Both the position numbers and the translations under genes were made by a program. A stretch of 64,000 bases of DNA from Thermomicrobiales bacterium (GTDB lineage: Bacteria > Chloroflexota > Chloroflexia > Thermomicrobiales > UBA6265), in assembly GCA_030447415.1 (NCBI GenBank), contig JAUJOZ010000005.1:62001-126000 (forward strand). The letters run 5' to 3'. This document shows positions 56,600-64,000 of the stretch, one piece after another; the first letter of the stretch is position 1, and each line of letters begins with the position of its first letter. Under the pieces are notes generated by a model, which saw only the letters and a list, made by a program, of their open reading frames with translations, did not search any database and was not told the origin of the DNA.

Positions 56600-57835
56600 C
56601 TAGTACGCCAGCCGGTGCAGTCCTGCCGCTAGGACCTCAATGCCTGCCACGGCGTGCTCCACCGAGGTGAACTCCTCCGGGGTGTGGCTGCGACCGTCCT
56701 TGCTCTGCACGAAGAGCATCGCCACCTTGGCGATGGTCGCCATCTGCTGGGTGTCGTGGACCGCGCCGCTCGCCATGGTAAGCGTCGGGATGCCGAGCTC
56801 GCGGGCGGTTTCTTCGAGGGCGTGGACGGTGGCCGGGTCGCAGACGCACGGTGCCTGTTCGTGAGTCACGTGCCAACTGACGTCGAGGTCGCGCCGGGCG
56901 GCGACCTCGGCGATCAGCGCCTCGTGCTTGGCGTACAGGCGCTGACGCGCCGCTGGATCCGGGTGGCGGGCGTCGATCATGAAGGTGACCCGCTCCGGGA
57001 TGATCGCCGGGTAGTTGGGTTCGACCGTCATCCGTCCGACCGTCGTCACCGCGGGCCGGCCCATCCGGTGCGCCGTGTTGATCACCCCGGATACGATCTC
57101 GGCCGCGCCCGCCATTGGATCGCGCCGTAGGTCCATCGGGAAGGCGCCGGCGTGGTTCGACGTTCCCCGCAGGTCGACGACGGAGTGTCGCAGCCCCGTG
57201 ATGGCGTTGACGATGGCGACCGGCAGCCCGACCTGTTCCAGCATCGGTCCCTGCTCAATGTGGAGCTCGATCCACGTGTCGATGTCATTCCGGACCGCCT
57301 CCGGGATGCGCGCCGGGTCGAGACCGACCTCGCGCATCGCCTCGGCGATCGTCTCGCCGTCGTAGCCACGGACCGCCTCCGGGTCGTCCGGCTCGATGCG
57401 GCCGACGATCGCCCGCGACCCCCAGAAGTTGGCCGACGGGAAGCGACTTGACTCTTCCTCGCAGAGGGAGACGGCCTCCAGCGGCCGCTTCGGCGGTCCG
57501 AATTGCTCCTTCAGGGCGCGGAGCGCGATCAGCCCCCCGATCACGCCGAGCGCCCCATCGAAGCGGCCGCCCGGCCGCTGCGAATCAACGTGCGACCCGG
57601 TGGCGACGCAGGATCCGCCTTCACTCCCTTCGAGACGCGCCCAGACGTTGCCGACCGCATCCCGACGCACCGCGAGGCCCGCCTCGTCCGCGCGCGCCGC
57701 GTACCAGTCCTGGGCCGCGACCCACTCGGGCGAGTAGACGGTCCGCCATACGCCCGTCTCGCCGTGGGCGCCGAAGCGAGCAAGCTCCAGGATCGAACGC
57801 TCCACGTACTCGGGGTCAATTTGAACGCGTGTCAC
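56600..57835 (-). CDS. M20 family amidohydrolase (N-carbamoyl/ureide hydrolase type)
   Basis: A 411-residue Zn/Mn hydrolase of the allantoate amidohydrolase / N-carbamoyl-L-amino acid hydrolase group. Ligands are TGSHVDSQRPGG (about 80-91), FDGALGVIGG, CEEESSRF (about 128-135), HIEQGPMLEQ (about 198-207) and a late histidine in GAVHDTQQMA. The GTG 57835 start follows GAGGAGAC; an upstream frame extends to 58330 but overlaps the OHCU gene and is rejected. It faces away from the ureide genes. Since an allantoate hydrolase is also present, this copy may act on ureidoglycolate or a carbamoyl amino acid. That is inference. Confidence 0.87.
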   Translation of the reverse strand: MTRVQIDPEYVERSILELARFGAHGETGVWRTVYSPEWVAAQDWYAARADEAGLAVRRDAVGNVWARLEGSEGGSCVATGSHVDSQRPGGRFDGALGVIGGLIALRALKEQFGPPKRPLEAVSLCEEESSRFPSANFWGSRAIVGRIEPDDPEAVRGYDGETIAEAMREVGLDPARIPEAVRNDIDTWIELHIEQGPMLEQVGLPVAIVNAITGLRHSVVDLRGTSNHAGAFPMDLRRDPMAGAAEIVSGVINTAHRMGRPAVTTVGRMTVEPNYPAIIPERVTFMIDARHPDPAARQRLYAKHEALIAEVAARRDLDVSWHVTHEQAPCVCDPATVHALEETARELGIPTLTMASGAVHDTQQMATIAKVAMLFVQSKDGRSHTPEEFTSVEHAVAGIEVLAAGLHRLAY

Positions 57836-58051
57836 CGGGTCGTCTCCTCGTGCTTCCGGCCTCCGCGGGCCGGATGCCGCGGGTGATAAGCCGGTCCTCC
57901 CCGTCCCGAACCGCCGCTCGCGACCGGCGTACTGTGCCATTTGCGGTCGGCATCCTACCTGCAAGCGGCGTGAACCGACCAGCAGCATCGAATCCGGCCA
58001 TGCGCCGTGTATCATCCACGCCGTCGCATTGCCGCCGGACCGGAGAGGGTC

Positions 58052-58633
58052 ATGCCGGACGACCGGTTGACGGTCCAGGAGATCAACGCGCTCGACCAGG
58101 AGCGGTTCGTCGCGGTCCTCGGGTCCCTGTTTGAAGGGTCGCCCTGGATCGCGGCTGAGGCGTGGCATCGCCGGCCCTTTACGGACATCCCGGCGTTGCA
58201 CCACGCCTTCCGCGCCGTCGTCGAGAGTGCCGGCACCGAGCGCCAGCTTGCGCTGATCCGCGCCCACCCTGACCTCGTCGGGAGGGCAGCGCGGACGGGC
58301 ACGTTGACGCCCGAGTCGACGCGCGAGCAAGCGGCGGCCGGCCTAGACGCCAACCGGCTGTCGCCAGTGGAGGTCGCCGAGTTCGGTGAGCTCAACGCCG
58401 CCTACCGGGAGCGGTTCGGCTTTCCGTTCGTCGTCTGCGCCCGCGAGAACAAGAAGGACGCAATCCTCGCCGGCTTCGCCGCCCGCCTGGACAACCCCCG
58501 GGAGATGGAGATTGCGGTGGCGCTCGATGAGGTCGCCAAGATCGGCTGGTACCGGCTCCTCGATGCCGTCCGAGACGATGCCGACGGCGCGGCCGGCTCG
58601 CCGGACGGAAGCGAGCGTCGGGAGGTGCGGTGA
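58052..58633 (+). CDS. uraD: 2-oxo-4-hydroxy-4-carboxy-5-ureidoimidazoline (OHCU) decarboxylase
   Basis: Decarboxylates OHCU to S-allantoin, the last step of urate breakdown to allantoin. The 193-residue all-helical protein has the conserved region LIRAHPDLVGRAA (catalytic His at about 72, residues 68-80), the segment FGELNAAYRERFGFPFVVCAREN (about 110-132), and the final RLDNPREMEIAVALDEVAKIGWYRL. ATG 58052 is chosen because it gives the family N-terminus. Its stop overlaps the urate oxidase start (TGATG, 58631-58635), showing translational coupling. Assignment is firm. Confidence 0.93.
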   Translation: MPDDRLTVQEINALDQERFVAVLGSLFEGSPWIAAEAWHRRPFTDIPALHHAFRAVVESAGTERQLALIRAHPDLVGRAARTGTLTPESTREQAAAGLDANRLSPVEVAEFGELNAAYRERFGFPFVVCARENKKDAILAGFAARLDNPREMEIAVALDEVAKIGWYRLLDAVRDDADGAAGSPDGSERREVR

Positions 58634-59559
58634 TGCGGTACGAGATTGGTTACGGCAAGGCCCGCGTTCCGGTCTACCGCGTCCACGCGACGCCGCTGCG
58701 AGGCGTTGCCCCGATTCCCGAATCGGCGTTCACCGGCCGCGAGAACGTCCTGTTTGCCTTCGACGTCGATGTCGAGGTGCTGGGAAGTGACTTCCTGCCG
58801 GCCTACACCGAGGGCGACAACCGAAGCGTGGTCGCCACCGACAGCATGAAGAACTTCGTCCTCCGGGAATCGCTCGCCTACGACGGCGCAACCCTCGAGG
58901 GGTTGCTCGCGTTCTTAGGCCGTCGCTTCGTCGCCACCTACCCGAAACTGCGAACACTTCGTCTCACCGGCCGCGAGCGACGGTTCGCCCCGGCGCTCGT
59001 GCCGGGGTCCGACGGTACCTTCGCGGACAGCCCGGTCCTCTTTGCCGGCGCGGACGGCGACCACGCGGTTGCCACGGTGGAGATCACGGGGGATGATGTT
59101 GACGCGACCGTGACCGGTCACCAGTGCGGCCGGGTTGGGATGCGGCTGCTCAAGGTCACCGGCAGCGCGTTCACCTCGTTCGTCCGCGACGGCTACACCA
59201 CCTTGCCGGAGCGGGGGGACCGTCCGCTCTGCGTCCATCTCGACGTCCACTGGCGATACGGGAACGCCGACGACATGCTTGGCCGGGACGCGGCGCGCTA
59301 CGTGCCCGCCGAGCAGGTAGGCGACCTGGTCCGAGTAGTCTTCCACGAGTTCGTCAGCGAGTCGATCCAGCACCTCGTCCACGAGATGGGCGTCCGGCTC
59401 CTGGAACGATTCCCGCAGCTCACCGAGGTCGCCTTTGAAGCCCAGAACCGAACGCCGGACCCGGTCGCCGCGTCGGAAGCCGACCCAAAGGCGAGGGTCT
59501 ATACCGAGCCGTTTCCGGCGCACGGGGTCATCACCCTCGCCCTCGCCCGGGATGCCTAG
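58633..59559 (+). CDS. Urate oxidase (cofactor-free uricase)
   Basis: Oxidises urate with oxygen to 5-hydroxyisourate and peroxide. The 308-residue T-fold protein shows the uricase landmarks VATDSMKNFVL (catalytic Thr/Lys region, about 68-78), GRENVLFAFDVDVEVLG, GSAFTSFVRDGYTTLPE (about 177-193), and HEFVSESIQHLVHEMG near 236-251. The C-terminus carries NRTPDPVAASEADPKARVYTEPFPAHGVI, ending before the usual peroxisome-like tail is absent as expected in bacteria. ATG 58633 overlaps the previous stop. It needs no cofactor. The product is processed by the following HIU hydrolase. Confidence 0.95.
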   Translation: MRYEIGYGKARVPVYRVHATPLRGVAPIPESAFTGRENVLFAFDVDVEVLGSDFLPAYTEGDNRSVVATDSMKNFVLRESLAYDGATLEGLLAFLGRRFVATYPKLRTLRLTGRERRFAPALVPGSDGTFADSPVLFAGADGDHAVATVEITGDDVDATVTGHQCGRVGMRLLKVTGSAFTSFVRDGYTTLPERGDRPLCVHLDVHWRYGNADDMLGRDAARYVPAEQVGDLVRVVFHEFVSESIQHLVHEMGVRLLERFPQLTEVAFEAQNRTPDPVAASEADPKARVYTEPFPAHGVITLALARDA

Positions 59560-59598
59560 CGGAGTGCGACGCCGTTTGCCAAGGCGAAGGGGACCGGC

Positions 59599-59958
59599 AT
59601 GACAGGGCGCCTGACGACCCACGTGCTGGACACCGCCCGCGGCCGCCCCGCCGCCGGCATGACGGTCGAGGTTTGGCGGCTCGGCCCGGACGGCGAGGGC
59701 CGGACGCTGCTCGGGACGGCACGCACCAACGTCGACGGTCGCGTGGACGAGCCGCTCCTCACCGGCGGCGAACTGACCGTCGGCGTCTACGAGATCGTGT
59801 TCGCCGTCGGAGACTACTTCGCGGCCGGAGAGCCGCTGCCCGATCCGCCCTTCCTCGACCGAGTACCGGTCCGGTTCGGCGTCGCCGATCCCGCTGCCCA
59901 CTACCATGTCCCGCTCCTCGCGTCACCGTGGGCCTACAGCACCTACCGTGGCAGCTGA
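59599..59958 (+). CDS. 5-hydroxyisourate hydrolase (transthyretin-like)
   Basis: Hydrolyses 5-hydroxyisourate to OHCU between urate oxidase and the decarboxylase. The 119-residue transthyretin-like protein has the N-terminal motif LTTHVLDTARGRPAAG (active-site His at about 8), the mid LLGTARTNVDGRV with arginine, FAVGDYFA, and the invariant C-terminal YRGS. Its length matches the family. ATG 59599 is 40 bases after the uricase stop. The downstream amidohydrolase start (GTG 59948) overlaps its end, indicating coupling. Firm call. Confidence 0.95.
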   Translation: MTGRLTTHVLDTARGRPAAGMTVEVWRLGPDGEGRTLLGTARTNVDGRVDEPLLTGGELTVGVYEIVFAVGDYFAAGEPLPDPPFLDRVPVRFGVADPAAHYHVPLLASPWAYSTYRGS

Positions 59959-61234
59959 GCACTCTCCGTCACCGGCCGCGGTTGGCGCACTCGACCGCGC
60001 CCGGGTCGTCATGGAGCGGTGCGATGTCCTCGCCGGCCACAGTGAGGAGCCGGGCCGCCTGACCCGGCGCTACGGCACGCCGGCCCTCCGCGCCGCGCAG
60101 GAAGTGACCGCGGGCTGGATGCGTGGCGCGGGAATGGCCGTCCACCGCGACCCGATCGGCAACCTGATCGGCCGCTACCCCGCAAGTACAGAAGGTCGGG
60201 AGACGCCAGCTCTGCTCCTCGGAAGTCACCTCGACACCGTCCGCGATGCCGGACAGTACGACGGCGCGCTGGGCGTGCTCGTGGCGCTCGCCGCGGTGCA
60301 AGGGCTGCGCGACGGCGACGAGCACCTCCCGTTTGCGGTGGATGTCGTTGCGTTCGCCGACGAGGAGGGGCTCCGGTTCCACGGTGCCTACCTCGGTAGC
60401 CGGGCCTTCACTGGAACGCTCGATCCGGCGGCACTCTCACTGCGTGACGTCGACGGCATCACCTTCGCCGAGGCGATTCGCTCCGTCGACGGCGACCCGG
60501 ATGCCCTCCCCGCCGCCCGGGTAGACTTCAGCGATCTACTGGGATATGTCGAGACCCACATCGAGCAGGGGCCGGTCCTCGAAGCGCTTGCCGTCCCCAT
60601 CGGCGTCGTCTCCGCCATCGCCGGTCAATCTCGCCTTGATGTCCGTTTCGGCGGCGAGGCTGGCCATGCCGGCACAGTGCCGATGACGCGCCGTCGTGAT
60701 GCTCTCTGCGCCGCCGCGGAGTTCGTCCTTACCGTGGAGGCCGCCGCCCGAGAGCGCGCCGGAGTGGTCGCCACCGTGGGCCAGATCACCGTTGAGCCGG
60801 GCGCGCGCAACGTCGTCCCGGGCACGGCCGCGCTAACGCTCGACGTCCGGCACGAGGACGACGCCGTCCGCGACGCTGTGGTACGTCACCTGGAGCTCCG
60901 TGCACGCGAGATCGCCGATCGGCGAGATGTGGAGGTCGCCTGCCGACCCGTAGGAGCGTCCAATGGGGTCCGCTGCGACCCCGACCTGTCGGCCGTGCTC
61001 GCTCGTGCGGTGGAAGCGGTCGGGTGTCCCGTCCGTCGTCTGCTCAGCGGTGCCGGGCACGACGCCGTCGCGCTGGCGGCGCTGGCACCCGTGGCGATGC
61101 TCTTCGTCCGCTGCGCCGGCGGCATCAGCCACCACCCGGCCGAATCAGTGTCGGTGGAGGACGTTTCGGTGGCGATTGAGGTGATGGATCACTTCTTGGT
61201 AGCGATGGCGCACCGATCGCTCCCGGTGGCCTAA
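59948..61234 (+). CDS. allC: Allantoate amidohydrolase (M20 family)
   Basis: Splits allantoate to ureidoglycine/ureidoglycolate with release of ammonia and CO2. The 428-residue M20 protein carries LLGSHLDTVRDAGQYDG (about 95-111), FADEEGLRF (Glu pair, about 139-147), THIEQGPVLEAL (about 213-224), AGHAGTVPMTRRRD and the end GAGHDAVALAALAPVAMLF and GGISHHPAESV (His ligand). Start GTG 59948 overlaps the previous stop; ATG codons are further downstream. It is directly linked to the HIU hydrolase, supporting the ureide role. It shares a family with the copy at 56600-57835, which is on the other strand. Confidence 0.9.
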   Translation: MAAEHSPSPAAVGALDRARVVMERCDVLAGHSEEPGRLTRRYGTPALRAAQEVTAGWMRGAGMAVHRDPIGNLIGRYPASTEGRETPALLLGSHLDTVRDAGQYDGALGVLVALAAVQGLRDGDEHLPFAVDVVAFADEEGLRFHGAYLGSRAFTGTLDPAALSLRDVDGITFAEAIRSVDGDPDALPAARVDFSDLLGYVETHIEQGPVLEALAVPIGVVSAIAGQSRLDVRFGGEAGHAGTVPMTRRRDALCAAAEFVLTVEAAARERAGVVATVGQITVEPGARNVVPGTAALTLDVRHEDDAVRDAVVRHLELRAREIADRRDVEVACRPVGASNGVRCDPDLSAVLARAVEAVGCPVRRLLSGAGHDAVALAALAPVAMLFVRCAGGISHHPAESVSVEDVSVAIEVMDHFLVAMAHRSLPVA

Positions 61235-61381
61235 GTGGTGCACCCAGCGAGGTCGAGATTGTCTGGGGATGAGGGGCGCCGGCCGCACGACACCGCGTGT
61301 GCGCGACATGAGGTTCCGCAGACGATGAACGGCAACCCTTCGAACTGAACGAGCCGTAGACGCGAGCGAGGGAGATCAGAC

Positions 61382-62625
61382 GTGGCCGAACGCGAGGGCA
61401 TCTTTCCCACGTTCTTCCTGTCGGGTTTCGAGTGCTCGACGTTCGTCTGGCAGGACAAAGGTCGGCGTAACCTCGTCGCGGAGACCCGTCACGCGGAGCA
61501 CGTCGATGAGGACTACGCCTTCCTGCGCGGCCTGGGCATCGCGGTCGCGCGGGAGGGCATTCCTGGCCGCTCGTCGACCAAGGCGGCCGCTGCGACTTCT
61601 CCTCGCTCGATCCGTTTATCGAGGCGATGAACCGCAACCAGATCCTGCCGATCTGGGACCTGTGCCACTATGGCTACCCCGACGACACCGATCCATTCGA
61701 GCCGGCGTTCGCCGAGCGCTTCGCGGCATACGCCCGCGCCGCGGCCGAGTACGTCGTCCCCCGCGTCCGCGGTCCGCACTTCTTCACACCGGTCAACGAG
61801 ATCACGTTCTACGGTTTCATGGGCGGGGAATGGGGCTGGGCCGCGCCGTTCCGCAAGTCCGAGCGGGAGCGGCACGAGCTGCGCCTATCGCTGTGCAAGG
61901 CCGACATCGCGGCCGTCAATGCCATCCGGGAGGTCGATCCCGAGGCCCGGATGGTGCACATCGATCCGCTCATCCTCGTCGTGCCGCCGAAGGATCGCCC
62001 GGATTTGATCGACGACGCCGAGCGCGAAACGCACGAGGACACGTTCTACGCGTGGGATGTGATCGCGGGCAAGCGGCACCCCGAGCTGGGCGGCGCGCCG
62101 GAGGTGCTCGATATCGTGGGCGTCAACTGCTACTCATTCGGACAGATGGAATTTCGTGAGCACGGACCGCACGCGTCTCTGGAACCAATGGACGAGCGCA
62201 TCCGACCGCTGGGCGATCTCCTCGCCTTTGCCTGGGAACGGTACCGTCGGCCCATGATCGTCGGCGAGACGAGCGGTCTGGGAAACGGTCGCCCGGCATG
62301 GCTCGAGGACATCATGGAGGAGTCGCTCGCCGCAGTACGGCGCGGGATGGACCTGCACGGCATCTGCCTCTTCCCGGCGGTGGATATGCCCAATTGGCAC
62401 ACCGGGGAGTGGCTGCACAATGGGCTCTGCGATCTGGTCGAGGAAGACGGCGACCTCAAGCGCGTCCCGTTCGAACCGTACGTCGCCGAGCTGCGCCGCT
62501 GGCAGAAGCGTCTCAACCGCGTCACCGAGCTCGACGAGGACCCCTTCAGTGACCCGGTGGACCTGCGGGACATCATTGCCGCGGCCGAGCGGCTGCAGAT
62601 GCACTCCGACAAGGATTGGACGTAG
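61382..62625 (+). pseudogene. Clan GH-A glycoside hydrolase-like protein, one frameshift near 61565
   Basis: Two frames join into one protein of about 413 residues with a TIM-barrel glycosidase (GH1-like) look: FLSGFECSTFVW at the start, PIWDLCHYGYPDDTDP, FTPVNEITFYGFMGG (candidate acid/base glutamate), VGVNCYS and VGETSGLG (candidate nucleophile glutamate). The break lies at about 61563: after REGIP the first frame goes wrong, and the next reads WPLVDQGGRCDFSSLDPFIEAMNRN in pieces, on to ATG 61627. One added base repairs it. GTG 61382 is the start. It sits between ureide genes, so the substrate is unclear. Function is inferred from fold only. Confidence 0.72.
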
Positions 62626-62884
62626 CCGCGAGACGAACCGGCGTAGCGGGCGACAGGACGCGCCGCCAATTGACCAAGCGTTCTGATCGATGCCACACTC
62701 GTCCTACCCCTGCGGCACTCCGGCCCATCCAAGCAAGGTCGCCGTCGCGCGACCAACGCGCCCTGGTCACCCGGAAGGGCCACACAAGAGTCGCAGCCGA
62801 GCGTGTCGGGAAGATCGTCAGCTTCGACCAGGGCTCGGGGCGCTCCCACGGATGGCGGGGCGTCGAGCCGTAGCGGGTCACGCC

Positions 62885-64000
62885 ATGCCGCTCTACGACC
62901 TCGTCGTCCGCAACGGCACGATCGTCACCGACGCCGGGATTGGTATCGCCGACCTCGCGGTGGCGGACGGGCGCATCGCGGCCATCGGGCCGGATCTGGA
63001 AGGTTCAACCGGGGAGGAGATCGACGCGTCGGGGCTGCACGTCTTCCCGGGAGTGATTGACCCGCACGTCCATTGCAACGAGCCCGGGCGAACCGACTGG
63101 GAGGGTTTCGCGACCGGCACTCGGGGACTGGCGGCCGGCGGCGCGACAACCTGCTTCGACATGCCGCTCAACGCCCATCCCCCGACCGTCGACGCCGCCG
63201 CCTTCGATCTCAAGCTGACCGCTGCCCAGGCGTCGGCCGTGACCGATTTCGCCCTCTGGGGCGGGCTGGTGCCGGGCGACCTGGACCGGCTGGACGAGCT
63301 GGCCGGTCGGGGGGTAGTCGGTTTCAAGGCGTTCATGTCCGTCAGCGGTACTGACGACTTTCCGGTCGCCGACGACCTGACCTTGTACGAGGGGATGGGC
63401 CGCGCGGCGCGGCTGGGCCGCCTGGTGGCGGTCCACGCAGAGAACGACTCGATCACCGCCCGCCTCGCCGCCCGGGCCCTGACCGAGGGGCGGACTGGCC
63501 CGCGCGACTACCTCACCTCCCGCCCAGTCGTTGCGGAGCTGGAAGCGATCAGCCGGGCCCTTCGGTTCGCCGGGGAGACGGGCTGTGCGCTGCACGTCGT
63601 CCACGTCAGCACCGGCCGCGGTGTAGCGCTCGTGGTGGAGGCACGGGCAAGGGGCGTGGACGTCAGTTGCGAGACGTGCCCTCACTACCTCACGTTCACC
63701 GGCGAGGACCTGGAACGGCTCGGCGCGGTCGCCAAGTGTGCCCCGCCGCTGCGGGACGCCCCCGAGCAACAAGCGCTCTGGGAATACGTCAGCGATAGAA
63801 CGCTGTCGATCGTCGCGTCCGACCATTCGCCAGCGCCGGTCGGAATGAAAGCTGGACGTGACTTCTTTCGCATCTGGGGCGGCATCTCGGGCGCTCAGTC
63901 GACGCTTTCGGTGCTGTTGACGGAGGGTCACCACGCGCGTAACGTGCCCCTCGCGACCATCGCCGCCGCGGTCGCCGGCACAAGCGCCCGGCGATTTGGG
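62885..64000 (+). CDS. Allantoinase (cyclic amidohydrolase), 3' end cut by the window
   Basis: Hydrolyses allantoin to allantoate. The visible 372 residues of an amidohydrolase-superfamily enzyme show DPHVHCNEPGRTDWEGF (first metal His pair, about 59-75), GGATTCFDMPLNAHPPT (about 86-102), the carbamylated lysine in GFKAFMSV (about 144-151), VHAEND, VHVSTGRG and DHSPAPVGMKAG (about 314-325). ATG 62885 is in an open frame that runs to the window end without a stop. It completes the urate-to-allantoate branch beginning at 58052. A dihydropyrimidinase is a less likely alternative given the neighbours. Confidence 0.92.
   Translation, partial: MPLYDLVVRNGTIVTDAGIGIADLAVADGRIAAIGPDLEGSTGEEIDASGLHVFPGVIDPHVHCNEPGRTDWEGFATGTRGLAAGGATTCFDMPLNAHPPTVDAAAFDLKLTAAQASAVTDFALWGGLVPGDLDRLDELAGRGVVGFKAFMSVSGTDDFPVADDLTLYEGMGRAARLGRLVAVHAENDSITARLAARALTEGRTGPRDYLTSRPVVAELEAISRALRFAGETGCALHVVHVSTGRGVALVVEARARGVDVSCETCPHYLTFTGEDLERLGAVAKCAPPLRDAPEQQALWEYVSDRTLSIVASDHSPAPVGMKAGRDFFRIWGGISGAQSTLSVLLTEGHHARNVPLATIAAAVAGTSARRFG

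Overview
The window is a GC-rich bacterial chromosome segment with densely packed genes, many GTG and TTG starts, and strongly G/C-biased third codon positions. The mix of genes suggests a member of the Chloroflexota, most likely class Thermomicrobia (Sphaerobacter-like): Tat-exported cysteine-rich protein, EF-G paralogue, T-box-controlled thrS, ABC sugar uptake, inositol and urate catabolism, and a UGA-containing redoxin. This placement is an inference from gene content; no rRNA gene is present to test it.

Layout. 1-12.6 kb: end of a sugar ABC permease, a YesL-like membrane protein, a glycogen debranching enzyme, small zinc-ribbon and CMD-like proteins, a tartrate/isopropylmalate-type dehydrogenase, an SRPBCC protein, an M14-type peptidase and a receiver-domain protein. 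12.6-15.2 kb: a 134-bp MITE-like element and a large cysteine-rich Tat protein. 16-23.9 kb: housekeeping genes (ctp protease, coaX, M42 peptidase, EF-G paralogue, RNase H-like, DinB-like). 24.0-26.9 kb: tRNA-Val(GAC) and an ABC-2 exporter. 27.1-31.9 kb: a minus-strand catabolic operon (apionate-lactonase-like protein, hydroxyacyl-CoA-type dehydrogenase, HpcH/HpaI aldolase, 2-hydroxyacid dehydrogenase) with a visible promoter and operator. 32.4-44.2 kb: a D,D-carboxypeptidase, a predicted selenoprotein, T-box plus thrS, an HD protein, two M20 peptidases, a PfpI-like protein, a HAD phosphatase and a methyltransferase.

44.3-56.5 kb is a sugar/cyclitol region: an orphan Tat-exported solute-binding protein, then a ribose-type ABC importer followed by iolE, iolG, a split transketolase, iolB and iolD. 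56.6-64.0 kb is a urate/ureide region: M20 amidohydrolase, OHCU decarboxylase, urate oxidase, HIU hydrolase, allantoate amidohydrolase, a GH-A-clan hydrolase and allantoinase (cut by the window end). Together these could take urate to allantoin, allantoate and ureidoglycolate.

The most notable signal is an in-frame UGA in a thioredoxin-like gene at 34443-34445. It sits exactly where the first cysteine of a CxxC-type motif is expected and is followed three bases later by a near-perfect SECIS-like hairpin. Several other genes carry single-base frameshifts (48.4-61.6 kb, all apparent 1-base losses) or in-frame TAG codons (25.7 kb and 13.56 kb). These may be sequence errors or true decay, and should be checked against reads before any biological reading.
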